Of a stretch of DNA of 64,000 nucleotides, positions 10,568 to 19,261 are shown piece by piece. The stretch is from Gammaproteobacteria bacterium (GTDB lineage Bacteria; Pseudomonadota; Gammaproteobacteria; Acidiferrobacterales; Sulfurifustaceae). How positions within the stretch are numbered: position 1 is the first letter of the stretch; every line of letters starts with the position of its first letter. The position numbers were made by a program, and so were the translations under genes. The stretch is from NCBI GenBank assembly GCA_016199745.1, contig JACQFZ010000051.1, forward strand, positions 32,678 through 96,677, given 5' to 3'. Under the pieces are notes generated by a model. That model saw only the letters and a list, made by a program, of their open reading frames with translations. It did not search any database and had not been told where the DNA came from.

Positions 10568-11661
10568 CAAACATTCGTCCATCAGCGTCGGCAGCGGATG
10601 CACAGCTCGTCGGCCATCGGCCACCGGAAGCGGATCGACCGATAAATCTGTCGCCGAATGCCCGTGCCTGGCGGCGTTTCAAGGCCAATCGTCGCGGTTA
10701 TCTCAGCCTGTGGATCTTTGGTGTGTTATTCGTATTGAGCTTGTTCGCCAATGTATTGAGCAACGATCGGCCGCTGATCGTTCACTACCAAGGCCAGCTT
10801 TATTTCCCGATTTTGAAGCACTATCCGGAAACAACGTTCGGCGGCGATTTCGAGACCGAGGCTGATTACCACGATCCGTATATACGCGAGCTGCTGACCC
10901 GCGGCGGCAACTGGGTGGTGTACGCGCCCAATCCACACCGGTTCGATTCCATCAATTATTACGCTGACTTGGCGAACCCGGCACCGCCATCGGCCGATAA
11001 CTTTCTCGGCACCGACGATCGTGGTCGTGACGTTTTAGCTCGGCTCATCTACGGCTTTCGCCTGTCGGTGTTATTCGCGTTTGCGCTGACGATCGTCGGT
11101 ACTATCACTGGTGTCCTGCTCGGTGCGTTACAGGGTTATTTTGGTGGCCGCTTCGATCTATTGTTCCAGCGCTTCATCGAAATTTGGGGCTCGATGCCCG
11201 AGCTCTATCTCTTAATCATCTTCTCGTCGTTGTTCCAGCCGAGCGTGTTGTTGCTGTTGATCCTATTGTCGTTGTTCGGTTGGATGGGCCTCGCCGATTA
11301 CGTACGTGCCGAGTTCCTGCGTGGCCGAAACATGGATTACGTAAAGGCAGCGCGTGCGCTCGGTGTCTCCAATCGCGTCATCATGTGGCGGCACTTGCTG
11401 CCGAATGGATTAACGCCGGTGATCACGTTTTTACCGTTTCGTATCAGCGGCGCCATCCTGGCGCTGACGAGCCTCGATTTCCTCGGTCTCGGAGTGCCGC
11501 CAAGCACCCCGAGCCTAGGCGAATTGTTGGCGCAGGGTAAGGCGAACATTGAAGCATGGTGGTTGTCGATTACCACTTTCGGTGTGCTAGTTGGCACGCT
11601 CGTGTTATTGATCTTCATCGGCGAAGCCTTGCGCGAGGCCATGGATATTCGCCGTGGCTAA
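10564..11661 (+). CDS. yejE: YejE, peptide ABC transporter permease
   Basis: Second permease subunit of the YejABEF importer. A conserved N-terminal segment (RRFKANRRGYLSLWIFGVLF) is followed by a large periplasmic loop that includes FGGDFETEADYHDPYI. The permease domain carries LGTDDRGRDVLARLIYGFRLS and the coupling motif AARALGVSNRVIMWRHLLPNG. Length is 365 aa. It overlaps yejB by four bases (ATGA) and the yejF GTG start by eight. Confidence 0.93.
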   Translation: MTNIRPSASAADAQLVGHRPPEADRPINLSPNARAWRRFKANRRGYLSLWIFGVLFVLSLFANVLSNDRPLIVHYQGQLYFPILKHYPETTFGGDFETEADYHDPYIRELLTRGGNWVVYAPNPHRFDSINYYADLANPAPPSADNFLGTDDRGRDVLARLIYGFRLSVLFAFALTIVGTITGVLLGALQGYFGGRFDLLFQRFIEIWGSMPELYLLIIFSSLFQPSVLLLLILLSLFGWMGLADYVRAEFLRGRNMDYVKAARALGVSNRVIMWRHLLPNGLTPVITFLPFRISGAILALTSLDFLGLGVPPSTPSLGELLAQGKANIEAWWLSITTFGVLVGTLVLLIFIGEALREAMDIRRG

Positions 11662-13273
11662 GCCTAGCAATAACTTGTTGACCGTCGATGGCTTGAGTGT
11701 GCGGCTCGGCCGTGCCGGTGCGCGCACAGAGGTCGTGCACGATGTCAGCTTCACTGTCGCTGCCGGCGAAAAGTTGGTGGTAGTCGGGGAGTCCGGTTCC
11801 GGTAAAACGGTAACGGCGTTGTCCATTTTGAAGCTGCATGAAACGGCGTTGGTTGATTATCATCGTGGCGCAGTAAATTTCGCCGGCCGCAATTTACTGG
11901 CACTGAGCGAAGACGAGCTACGCCGAGTTCGCGGCCGCGAAGTGGCAATGATCTTCCAGGAGCCGATGACAGCGCTCAATCCGGTCTATCCGATCGGCGA
12001 GCAATTAATCGAGCCGCTGATGGTGCACGAAGGCATGGAGCGGGCGGCGGCGCGGCGACGCATGATCGACCTGCTCGCACGTACCGGTATCTCTGAACCT
12101 GAGCGGCGTATGGAGTCGTACCCGCACATGCTGTCCGGCGGTCAGCGCCAACGCGTCATGATCGCCATGGCCTTAGCCTGCTCACCGAAGTTATTGATCG
12201 CCGACGAACCGACCACAGCACTCGATGTAACGGTCCAGATCCAGATTTTGCAGCTGCTGGAAGAGCTACAGAAAGAGTTCGGTATGGCGTTATTGCTGAT
12301 TACGCACGATCTTAATCTAGTGCGACGCTTCGCCGATCGTGTCTGTGTGATGCAACACGGTCGGGTGGTCGAGCAGGGCGGTGTGCAACAGATCTTCACC
12401 CAGCCACAGCACGCCTATACACGCCATTTAATGAACAGCCGGCCGGAGCGGCTGGTGGACGCCGGCGAAGCCCAGGCATTAGCTGCACGGCCGCTACTGG
12501 CGGAGCTTGAGCACATTCGCTGTCACTTCCCCATTAAATCCGGCTTTTTCCGGCGCGAGATAGGACGCATCCGCGCGGTCGATGACGTCAGCGTTGCTGT
12601 CCATGAGGGCGAGACCGTTGGCATCGTCGGCGAGTCCGGTTCAGGTAAAACGACACTTGGACTTTGTTTGCTGCGCCTTCAAGCCTGCCAAGGTGAGATT
12701 CGCTTGGACGGTAAGCGGCTCGATTCTTTGTCGCAACGCGAGCTGCGGCCGCTACGGCGAGATTTACAAATCGTGTTCCAGGATCCGTACTCGTCGCTTT
12801 CGCCGCGCATGACCGTCGAGGATATCGTCGGCGAAGGGTTGCGCATCCACTTTCCGCAGTTCAATGCCGCCGAGCGCCGCGTCAAGATTATCAAGGTGCT
12901 GCAAGAGGTTGGCCTAGATGAGTCGATGCTATGGCGCTATCCGCACGAGTTTTCCGGCGGTCAGCGCCAGCGTATCGCCATCGCCCGGGTCATCGTGCTC
13001 GAACCGAAGTTGGTGTTATTGGATGAGCCGACCAGCGCGCTCGATGTTTCTGTTCAAAAACAGGTACTGCAGTTGCTGCGTGAGCTACAACGCCGCCATC
13101 GCTTGAGTTATGTCTTCATCTCGCATGACTTGGGCGTGATCCGCTCGATGGCACACCGGGTCGTCGTCATGCGCAACGGTCAAGTGGTCGAATCGGGCGA
13201 AACCGAGGTGTTATTTTCCCAACCGCAGGCGGACTACACCCGTACGTTGTTGCAGGCGTCGTTGGTTAACTAA
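11654..13273 (+). CDS. yejF: YejF, peptide ABC transporter duplicated ATPase
   Basis: A single chain with two ABC ATPase domains that powers the YejBE permease. Walker A motifs (GESGSGKT) occur near residues 46 and 326. Each domain has its own LSGGQRQR or FSGGQRQR signature and a Walker B followed by DEPT(T/S)ALDV. The arrangement and 539-aa length match E. coli YejF. The start is GTG at 11654, overlapping the end of yejE. It is the last gene of the operon. Confidence 0.93.
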   Translation: MAKPSNNLLTVDGLSVRLGRAGARTEVVHDVSFTVAAGEKLVVVGESGSGKTVTALSILKLHETALVDYHRGAVNFAGRNLLALSEDELRRVRGREVAMIFQEPMTALNPVYPIGEQLIEPLMVHEGMERAAARRRMIDLLARTGISEPERRMESYPHMLSGGQRQRVMIAMALACSPKLLIADEPTTALDVTVQIQILQLLEELQKEFGMALLLITHDLNLVRRFADRVCVMQHGRVVEQGGVQQIFTQPQHAYTRHLMNSRPERLVDAGEAQALAARPLLAELEHIRCHFPIKSGFFRREIGRIRAVDDVSVAVHEGETVGIVGESGSGKTTLGLCLLRLQACQGEIRLDGKRLDSLSQRELRPLRRDLQIVFQDPYSSLSPRMTVEDIVGEGLRIHFPQFNAAERRVKIIKVLQEVGLDESMLWRYPHEFSGGQRQRIAIARVIVLEPKLVLLDEPTSALDVSVQKQVLQLLRELQRRHRLSYVFISHDLGVIRSMAHRVVVMRNGQVVESGETEVLFSQPQADYTRTLLQASLVN

Positions 13274-13305
13274 AGGAATGAACAGAGGGGGGTAGGGAGC
13301 AGGGT

Positions 13306-13336
13306 AAAACGCTACCCGCGTATTGCGCAGGTAGCG
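13306..13336 (-). terminator. Terminator after mltD (minus strand)
   Basis: CGCTACC and GGTAGCG pair around a GCG-tatt-GCG inner stem. Read on the minus strand the hairpin is followed by TTTT. It sits nine bases after the mltD stop and also near the end of the convergent yejF. Confidence 0.6.
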
Positions 13337-13344
13337 GATGGATA

Positions 13345-14871
13345 CTACGCCGAAGGCGATTCGTGACCGAAGATCTTGAGCCGCTGGCCCATCCGCAGTA
13401 CTTCGCCCGGCTTGAGCGAATTCCAGTCCGCCAGCTGGCGCACCATCACGTTATAGCGCCGGGCAATGCTGCTCAGTGTTTCGCCGGGACGCACGCGATG
13501 CAGCGTCGGGCGGTTGGTCGATTTGGCAACCGTGCGTATCGGCTTTGCTGGCGCAGCTGCTGCCGGCGGTAGCACGGCGTTCGCCGATATGGGTAGTAGC
13601 AAGCTTTGACCGGTGCGTAACACGCCGCTGGTGAGCTTGTTGGCCGCCTTGATGGCTTCGACCGTCATGCGATAACTGCGAGCGATGCTGTGCAGCGTGT
13701 CGCCGTGACGAACTTCATGATGTTGCCATTGCACGCGCTCGCTTTGCGGCAGATTGCTTAAGCCAGCGACCAGCGCGTCGCGCTTATCGACCGGCACCAG
13801 CACCTGGTGCGGGCCGTTAGGGTCGGTGGCCCAGCGGGTGTAGCCAGGATTGATGTGATACAGGTCGGTCGGCTCCATGCCGGTCAAGCGGGCAACGACG
13901 CCGAGGTCAACCTGTGAAGTTGTGTCGACGCTGGCGAAGTAGGGCTCGTTTGGAATCTCGGGCAAGGCAACGCCATAGGCCCTGGGATTGGTGACGATGT
14001 TCACCATCGCCATCAGTTTCGGTACGTACTGCCGAGTTTCTTGCTTCAGCTGACGTAGGCTGACGTAATTGGTGCCCAGGCCCTTGCGACGATTTTGCTC
14101 GATGGCACGCCCAACCCGGCCTTCGCCGGCGTTATAGGCAGCGAGCGCGAGCTGCCAGTCGCCGTCGAAATCATCGCGCAGCTTTTCCAGGTAATCGAGC
14201 GCCGCACGGGTAGAGGCGATGACGTCACGACGGCCGTCGTACCACCAGTTGTTTTTCAAACCGTATAGGCGACCGGTAGACGGGATGAATTGCCATAGGC
14301 CGCTCGCGCGCGCACGCGAGTAAGCGTAAGGCTTGTATGCACTTTCGATGGCCGGCAACAGTGCGATTTCCATCGGTAGGCCGCGCTTCTCGACCTCTTC
14401 GACGATGTAATAGAGATAGAGCTTCGAACGCTCGAACATCGCCTCGCGGAACTCGGCGTTTTCGACGAACCAGCGTTCATGCGGGCCAGTAAGATCCGCA
14501 TCCATCTTCGGCATTTTGAGGCCGGCACGGATGCGCGCCCAGACGCTATTTTCCGGAATATCGGCGAAACGGTTGTCATCGGCCGAGACTTCCGCCGGCT
14601 CCGTCGCCGCCGGCACGGTCGCGCCGATTACATTTAACTCCCGCGATTCCCGATTCGAAACGCTAGAAACGATCGGCGATTCGACGGTGTTGTTAGTCGC
14701 AGGGACCGCCGGCGCTTTTACCTGAGAAAGTTTGGCCGCTTCCGCTTCGCGAATCGACTGAGTGGTAACGGTTGGTTCCGAAAGCGTACCGCACCCGCAG
14801 AGTATGGCGGGGATGGTGAGCTGAATGAGGAACTGGATGAGGTGACGCTTGTTACTTATCGGATTGCCCAT
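13345..14871 (-). CDS. mltD: MltD, membrane-bound lytic murein transglycosylase D
   Basis: Cleaves peptidoglycan glycan strands to form 1,6-anhydromuropeptides. The N-terminus is a lipoprotein-type signal with a plausible lipobox LCGC at about residues 26-29. The lysozyme-like SLT domain carries the catalytic Glu in LLPAIESAYKP and the motifs ASGLWQFIPSTG and AYNAGEGRV. Two C-terminal LysM modules follow (RHGDTLHSIARSY and RPGETLSSIARRY), which bind GlcNAc-containing glycan. At 508 aa it resembles E. coli MltD. It lies 64 bases downstream of gloB on the same strand, the same neighbour pair as in E. coli. Confidence 0.93.
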   Translation of the reverse strand: MGNPISNKRHLIQFLIQLTIPAILCGCGTLSEPTVTTQSIREAEAAKLSQVKAPAVPATNNTVESPIVSSVSNRESRELNVIGATVPAATEPAEVSADDNRFADIPENSVWARIRAGLKMPKMDADLTGPHERWFVENAEFREAMFERSKLYLYYIVEEVEKRGLPMEIALLPAIESAYKPYAYSRARASGLWQFIPSTGRLYGLKNNWWYDGRRDVIASTRAALDYLEKLRDDFDGDWQLALAAYNAGEGRVGRAIEQNRRKGLGTNYVSLRQLKQETRQYVPKLMAMVNIVTNPRAYGVALPEIPNEPYFASVDTTSQVDLGVVARLTGMEPTDLYHINPGYTRWATDPNGPHQVLVPVDKRDALVAGLSNLPQSERVQWQHHEVRHGDTLHSIARSYRMTVEAIKAANKLTSGVLRTGQSLLLPISANAVLPPAAAAPAKPIRTVAKSTNRPTLHRVRPGETLSSIARRYNVMVRQLADWNSLKPGEVLRMGQRLKIFGHESPSA

Positions 14872-14935
14872 GCTGTTGAATACTAGGCAGAAGCGGCAGA
14901 GGCGTCAATTATAAACCCCGGGTTTTAGCCTCGGA

Positions 14936-15712
14936 CTATCCGCGGAAGTGGTCCTTCCATCGGCGTAGAGCCGCGAAAACCGCGACATCGTCATTTAATC
15001 GTTCGTTCGCGTGTTTTTCGGCCGTTTCGCGCACTGTCGGCACTGTCGTACGCAGGAACGGATTCACCTGTCGTTCGCGACCGATGGTCGACGGCAGGGT
15101 GGGTTGGCCCTGTTCTTGCCGTTGTTCCGCCTGACGGTAATACGTCGTCGTCTCGGTATTGTTCGGTTCGACGGTCATCGCAAAGCGAAGGTTGGCGAGG
15201 GTGTATTCATGACCGCAATAAACGGCGGTAGTGTCGGGCAATGCCGCGAGGCAACTGAGCGAACGATACATTTGTTCGGCAGTGCCTTCGAACAATCGAC
15301 CACAACCGGCGGAGAACAATGTGTCACCGCAGAACAGCTTGTCGTCGCCGACGTAGGCTATGTGACCGCGGGTGTGGCCCGGGATATCGATGACGTTTAA
15401 TGTCAGCGAAAGTGCCGGTAGCGTTACGCGATCGCCCTCGCGCAGCGGATGTGTTATCGCGTCGATCGGTTCGGTTGCCGGGCCGTACACGGGTAGAGAA
15501 TATTTATCCGCCAATGCCTGCGCGCCACCAACATGATCATCGTGGTGGTGTGTACACAACACCGCTACCGGAATCAGTTGCTCGTGTTGCAAGTAATTTA
15601 ATACTGGCGCGGCATCACCCGGATCGACGATCGCAACTGCCGGTCGTGTGTCGGCGCGGATCAGCCAGATGTAGTTGTCCTGAAAGGCCCGGACGTGTAA
15701 AACAGTTGTCAT
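14936..15712 (-). CDS. gloB: Hydroxyacylglutathione hydrolase (glyoxalase II)
   Basis: Second enzyme of methylglyoxal detoxification; hydrolyses S-lactoylglutathione to lactate and glutathione. The metallo-beta-lactamase fold shows the binuclear metal motif THHHDDHVGG, plus GHTRGHIAY and CGHEYT. The start [18 protein letters not shown] at 15712 is the usual GloB N-terminus, giving 258 aa. The frame runs 18 codons further, but nothing there is family-like. Its start codon sits inside the 4-base CATG that also contains the possible ATG of the divergent yafS. Confidence 0.94.
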   Translation of the reverse strand: MTTVLHVRAFQDNYIWLIRADTRPAVAIVDPGDAAPVLNYLQHEQLIPVAVLCTHHHDDHVGGAQALADKYSLPVYGPATEPIDAITHPLREGDRVTLPALSLTLNVIDIPGHTRGHIAYVGDDKLFCGDTLFSAGCGRLFEGTAEQMYRSLSCLAALPDTTAVYCGHEYTLANLRFAMTVEPNNTETTTYYRQAEQRQEQGQPTLPSTIGRERQVNPFLRTTVPTVRETAEKHANERLNDDVAVFAALRRWKDHFRG

Positions 15713-16574
15713 GGCGTTCAGTTTGAAAGGCTCTGACGAAACCGTCAACGAGCATCCTACATGCATTGCGGATATGCGCGCACAACTTCTGTGCTGGTTC
15801 GATAGCCCGCTCGGGCGATCGTTACAGGCCGTCGAGGCGCATCGTCTTCGGACGATATTACCGTCGCTCTATGGCACCATTGCCTTGCAGCTCGGCCGCA
15901 TCGGTAAGCTCGATCTGCTCGATGCGTCGGTCGCACCGACGCGCATCATGCTCGATCAAGACGGTCCGCAGCAGTATAAAAATTGTCCGGTCGAACAGAT
16001 GTTAACCGGATCGCGTACGAGCCTGGTGTTGGGCGAGACCGACGCGCTGCCGCTCGACGAGCGCAGTATCGACTTGGCGTTGCTGCCGCATACGCTTGAT
16101 TTTTGCGACGATCCGCATCCGGTGTTGCGCGAAGTCAGCCGCGTATTACGTCCGGAAGGGCATGTCGTTATTCTCGGTTTCAATAACATGAGTTTGTGGG
16201 GCGTGCGCCGATTGTTGGCGCGCCGACCCAAGTCGGCGCCGTGGTGCGGTCATTTCTTTTCGCTGGCGCGCGTCAAAGATTGGTTGGGATTACTCGATTT
16301 CGAATGTACGCACGGCAGTATGCTGTACTACCGTCCGCCGTTAAGACGCGAAAGTGCGCGCGATCGGCTGTACTTCCTAGAGAAAGCTGGCGATCGCTGG
16401 TGGCCGATGATGGCGGCGGTGTATATGGTCGTTGCCAAGAAGCGCGCATTCGGTATGACGCCGTTGCCGGTATCATGGAAAAAGCGTAAAGCCTTGGGTC
16501 TGGTCGGTGTTGAGCCGGCGGTGCGCGGCGCATTGACCGGTAGCTATCAGCGGAAAACCCGACGGCATGGCTAA
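15711..16574 (+). CDS. yafS: YafS-like SAM-dependent methyltransferase
   Basis: Class I methyltransferase-like protein of unknown substrate. It shows [21 protein letters not shown] and [19 protein letters not shown], the last being the type-11 methyltransferase core. A classical GxGxG loop is not obvious. It is identified as YafS by its place between gloB and rnhA-dnaQ, as in E. coli. ATG at 15711 overlaps the gloB start codon. An in-frame ATG at 15774 ([14 protein letters not shown]) begins where the family similarity begins and may be the true start. The 3' end overlaps rnhA by eight bases. Confidence 0.8.
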   Translation: MAFSLKGSDETVNEHPTCIADMRAQLLCWFDSPLGRSLQAVEAHRLRTILPSLYGTIALQLGRIGKLDLLDASVAPTRIMLDQDGPQQYKNCPVEQMLTGSRTSLVLGETDALPLDERSIDLALLPHTLDFCDDPHPVLREVSRVLRPEGHVVILGFNNMSLWGVRRLLARRPKSAPWCGHFFSLARVKDWLGLLDFECTHGSMLYYRPPLRRESARDRLYFLEKAGDRWWPMMAAVYMVVAKKRAFGMTPLPVSWKKRKALGLVGVEPAVRGALTGSYQRKTRRHG

Positions 16575-17004
16575 AGTGGTGATCTACACCGACGGGGCCT
16601 GTCGCGGTAATCCAGGTCCCGGGGGTTGGGGCGCGATTCTTCGTTTCGGCGATACCGAAAAAGAGTTGTACGGCAGCGAACGTCTGACGACCAACAATCG
16701 CATGGAGCTGATGGCGGCGATTCAAGCGCTGGAGGCATTGAAGCGTCCGTGCGAAGTAACGCTGACGACCGACTCGCAATATGTCCGCCGTGGTATCACC
16801 GAATGGTTGCCGCAGTGGAAGCGGCGCGGCTGGAAGACGGCCGCTAAGCAGCCGGTCAAGAATCAAGATTTATGGGAGCGGTTGGAGCGAGCGATCGCGA
16901 GTCATCGCGTCGAGTGGGAATGGATCAAGGGTCATAGCGGTCATATCGAAAACGAACGTGCCGACCAACTCGCCAACCGCGGCATCGACGAGTTACTGAG
17001 TTAA
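16567..17004 (+). CDS. rnhA: Ribonuclease HI
   Basis: Degrades the RNA of RNA-DNA hybrids, removing primers and R-loops. All four acidic active-site residues are present: D9 ([11 protein letters not shown]), E47 (NNRMEL), D69 (TTDSQYV) and D133 (NERADQLA), plus H123 in the flexible loop. Length of 145 aa is standard. It overlaps yafS and is followed after 33 bases by dnaQ. The usual E. coli arrangement has rnhA divergent from dnaQ; here they run in the same direction. Confidence 0.96.
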   Translation: MAKVVIYTDGACRGNPGPGGWGAILRFGDTEKELYGSERLTTNNRMELMAAIQALEALKRPCEVTLTTDSQYVRRGITEWLPQWKRRGWKTAAKQPVKNQDLWERLERAIASHRVEWEWIKGHSGHIENERADQLANRGIDELLS

Positions 17005-17037
17005 ATCCTTCAGACCAACCCAGCGAGTCATTCACGC

Positions 17038-17787
17038 ATGCGTCAAGTCGTGCTCGATACAGAAACCACCGGCCTCGATCCCGCGCAAGGTCATCGCATC
17101 ATTGAAATCGGTTGCGTCGAGGTGGTCAACCGTCGCCTCACCGGCAATACATTTCACCATTACATCAATCCCAACCGCGAAATCGACGCCGGCGCGATCG
17201 AGGTGCACGGTATCACCAACGAGTTTTTGGCCGACAAGCCGCGATTCGCCGATATTGCCGAGGCGTTTCTCGACTTCGTTAACGGCGCCGAGATCATCAT
17301 CCACAACGCTCCGTTCGACGTCGGCTTTATTAACCACGAGTTGTTGCGTCTGGCGGAAGAGGGCAGCGCTGGCATTGCCAACGTCGGCGCCCCGTTGAAA
17401 ATCGAGACGCTGGCGACAATCACCGATTCGCTGACGCTCGCGCGCAGCTTGCACCCGGGGCAGAAGAACGATTTGGATACGCTATGTCGACGCTATAGCG
17501 TCGACAATACCCAGCGCACGTTCCACGGCGCGTTGCTCGACGCCGAGATATTAGCGGATGTTTTTCTGACGATGACCGGCGGCCAAGCCGGTCTGTTCGA
17601 AGACAACCGCGGCCCGGCGGCAGCGGTTGCAGTGTTGGTCGAGCATGAGATCCGGCGCATTACCGCGCAGCAACCGTTGTTGGTGGTTGCCGCCAGCAGC
17701 GACGAATTGGCGGCACATCAAGCGTGGCTGGAAGAGATCGACAAGAAATCCGGCGGCAAGTGCGTCTGGAAGACGTTGAGTATTTAG
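17038..17787 (+). CDS. dnaQ: DNA polymerase III epsilon subunit (proofreading exonuclease)
   Basis: 3'-5' exonuclease that proofreads replication by the Pol III core. The DEDDh motifs are clear: D7 and E9 in VLDTETTGLDP (Exo I), IIHNAPFDVGF (Exo II), and FHGALLDAEILADVF (Exo III, with His and Asp). The C-terminal part that binds the alpha subunit is present (total 249 aa). It begins 33 bases after rnhA and ends at a hairpin. Confidence 0.95.
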   Translation: MRQVVLDTETTGLDPAQGHRIIEIGCVEVVNRRLTGNTFHHYINPNREIDAGAIEVHGITNEFLADKPRFADIAEAFLDFVNGAEIIIHNAPFDVGFINHELLRLAEEGSAGIANVGAPLKIETLATITDSLTLARSLHPGQKNDLDTLCRRYSVDNTQRTFHGALLDAEILADVFLTMTGGQAGLFEDNRGPAAAVAVLVEHEIRRITAQQPLLVVAASSDELAAHQAWLEEIDKKSGGKCVWKTLSI

Positions 17788-17798
17788 CGACTCCGAAA

Positions 17799-17828
17799 AA
17801 ATTCTCTCCCTCGCACGAGGGAGAGAAT
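17799..17828. terminator. Bidirectional hairpin between dnaQ and the MBL-fold hydrolase
   Basis: AATTCTCTCCCTC and GAGGGAGAGAATT form a 13-bp stem with a GCAC loop and A/T-rich flanks on both sides. It lies between two convergent 3' ends. Confidence 0.75.
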
Positions 17829-17841
17829 TATTGTCGATAGT

Positions 17842-18690
17842 TTAATTCCGCACCATCTTGTGACCTTTGAACGTGACACTGGAACCGGGCTGCATGATCC
17901 GGTAAGCGACGCCGATTCGTTCCAGCTCCTCGGCAAAAATTCTCGGGTCCTGCGTTAACACCGGAAACGTGCCGTAGTGATGCGGAATGACGATCTTGGC
18001 CTGCACCGCTTTAGCGGCACGCGCCGCCATTATCGGTTCCATGCCGAAGTGACCGCCGATGTTGATCAGCGCCACGTCCGGGTCGTATTGCTCACCGATG
18101 AGCGACATGTCTTTAAAGAAGGCGGTATCGCCGCTGTGATAGATCGTCGGGCCGTCTTTGATACGCACGACGATACCGGCGGCGCTGCCGCCGTATACCA
18201 CATCCGGATCCTTCTCGCCGGCGAACGGGTCGGTCAGACCGCTCGAATGTATCGCCGGCGTCAACGCCACCATGACTTCGCCGTCAGCGATGGTGATTTC
18301 GCCGCCGATGTTCAGCAACGTATCGACTCCCATCTGATCTTTTGGATAGCCGTGCAGCTTGGCTAAATTGGTGGCGAGCTCGGGATTGGTGATTAACCGC
18401 GCTTTGGTTTTTTTAGCGATCGCGACGGCGTCGCCGACGTGATCGAAGTGCCCGTGTGTGATGAGGATGTAGTCGACCTTGGTGATCGCCGCCAACGGAT
18501 CTTTGCCGCTTTTGGCGTTTGGATTGACCGGGTTCTTGATCCACGGATCGATCATCAGCACTTTGCCTTTCGGTGTGACGATTTCGAACGCTGAATGACC
18601 GTGCCAGGTAAGCGTGGTGTCGGCCGTCCAAGCGGCGCCGCTCCACATGGCGAGCAATAACCCAATGCCCAGTAACGTACGTCGTATCAT
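17842..18690 (-). CDS. Exported metallo-beta-lactamase-fold metal-dependent hydrolase (UlaG/UPF0173-like)
   Basis: Member of the metal-dependent hydrolase branch that includes UlaG-like lactonases; the true substrate cannot be read from the sequence. An N-terminal signal peptide (MIRRTLLGIGLLLAMWSGAAWTA) predicts export to the periplasm, unusual for a branch that is mostly cytoplasmic. Metal motifs are WHGHSAFEI, ITHGHFDHVGD, HSSGLTD, YHSGDTAFF and PHHYGTFP. The start at 18690 is chosen because the signal peptide begins there; 17 upstream codons of open frame have no support. Length is 282 aa. Confidence 0.82.
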   Translation of the reverse strand: MIRRTLLGIGLLLAMWSGAAWTADTTLTWHGHSAFEIVTPKGKVLMIDPWIKNPVNPNAKSGKDPLAAITKVDYILITHGHFDHVGDAVAIAKKTKARLITNPELATNLAKLHGYPKDQMGVDTLLNIGGEITIADGEVMVALTPAIHSSGLTDPFAGEKDPDVVYGGSAAGIVVRIKDGPTIYHSGDTAFFKDMSLIGEQYDPDVALINIGGHFGMEPIMAARAAKAVQAKIVIPHHYGTFPVLTQDPRIFAEELERIGVAYRIMQPGSSVTFKGHKMVRN

Positions 18691-18798
18691 AGCTATTAAA
18701 TCCCCATCGTCATTGAATGCCGGGATAATGTAACACAGCACCTAGAACACTCGGCTGACAAACCCGAGGCGCTACGCTACCCATGCGACGCATGCGTA

Positions 18799-19110
18799 AT
18801 GGTGCTGCGTTATGGCCCGGGTGCCGAGGGCATGGCCTGGTTCGTCGTGTTCGCGTTGCAACCGATCTCTGGCGTTTATTACCCGATCGAGATTTTGCCG
18901 GCCTGGCTGCAGAAGCTCACCTTGTTGTTGCCGTCGACCTACGTTTTCGAAGGCATGCGTGCGGTATTGTTCGATCACATGTTCCGTACCGATCTGTTAG
19001 TGCGCGCGGTCGCTCTCAACGTGGTTTACCTTGCGATCGGTACCGGCGTATTCCTGCTGTACTTCCACATCGCTCGCGTCCGCGGCCAGCTGCTGCACGT
19101 CGGCGAGTAA
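18799..19110 (+). pseudogene. C-terminal remnant of an ABC-2 type transporter permease
   Basis: The 103 residues match only the last third of ABC-2 type permeases (as in polysaccharide or drug exporters): MAWFVVFALQPISGVYYPIEILP, LLLPSTYVFEGMRAVLFDH and a final hydrophobic segment. The N-terminal membrane domain and the partner ATPase are absent. The open frame continues upstream to about 18742 with non-family sequence and a short repeat, ATGCGACGCATGCG. It is a decayed gene. Confidence 0.7.
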
Positions 19111-19209
19111 TTGCACTAACTCAGCGCATCCCGCATCACGGCTCCCTGCAACTGTGCAGGCGCCGGCTGTTCGTCCAGCGATAGTGGCTGAATTCCTCAG
19201 ATAGTTCGG

Positions 19210-19225
19210 TGGCACGGCGCTTGCT
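19210..19225 (+). promoter_or_regulatory. Sigma-54 promoter of nirB-nirD-nasA
   Basis: TGGCACGGCGCTTGCT fits the -24/-12 consensus TGGCACGNNNNTTGCW at every fixed position and lies 36 bases before the chosen nirB ATG. Sigma-54 control fits nitrogen assimilation genes driven by NtrC. The palindrome CTGCAACTGTGCAG at 19145-19158 is a possible but unproven activator site. Confidence 0.85.
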
Positions 19226-19261
19226 CTAGGCGTTTACGCGCTCTGTCAGATGAGGTCAGCG

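Noticed and set aside
18691..18741. Upstream start of the MBL-fold hydrolase
   Set aside because: The 17 extra codons would put a charged stretch before the signal peptide; the ATG at 18690 fits an exported protein.
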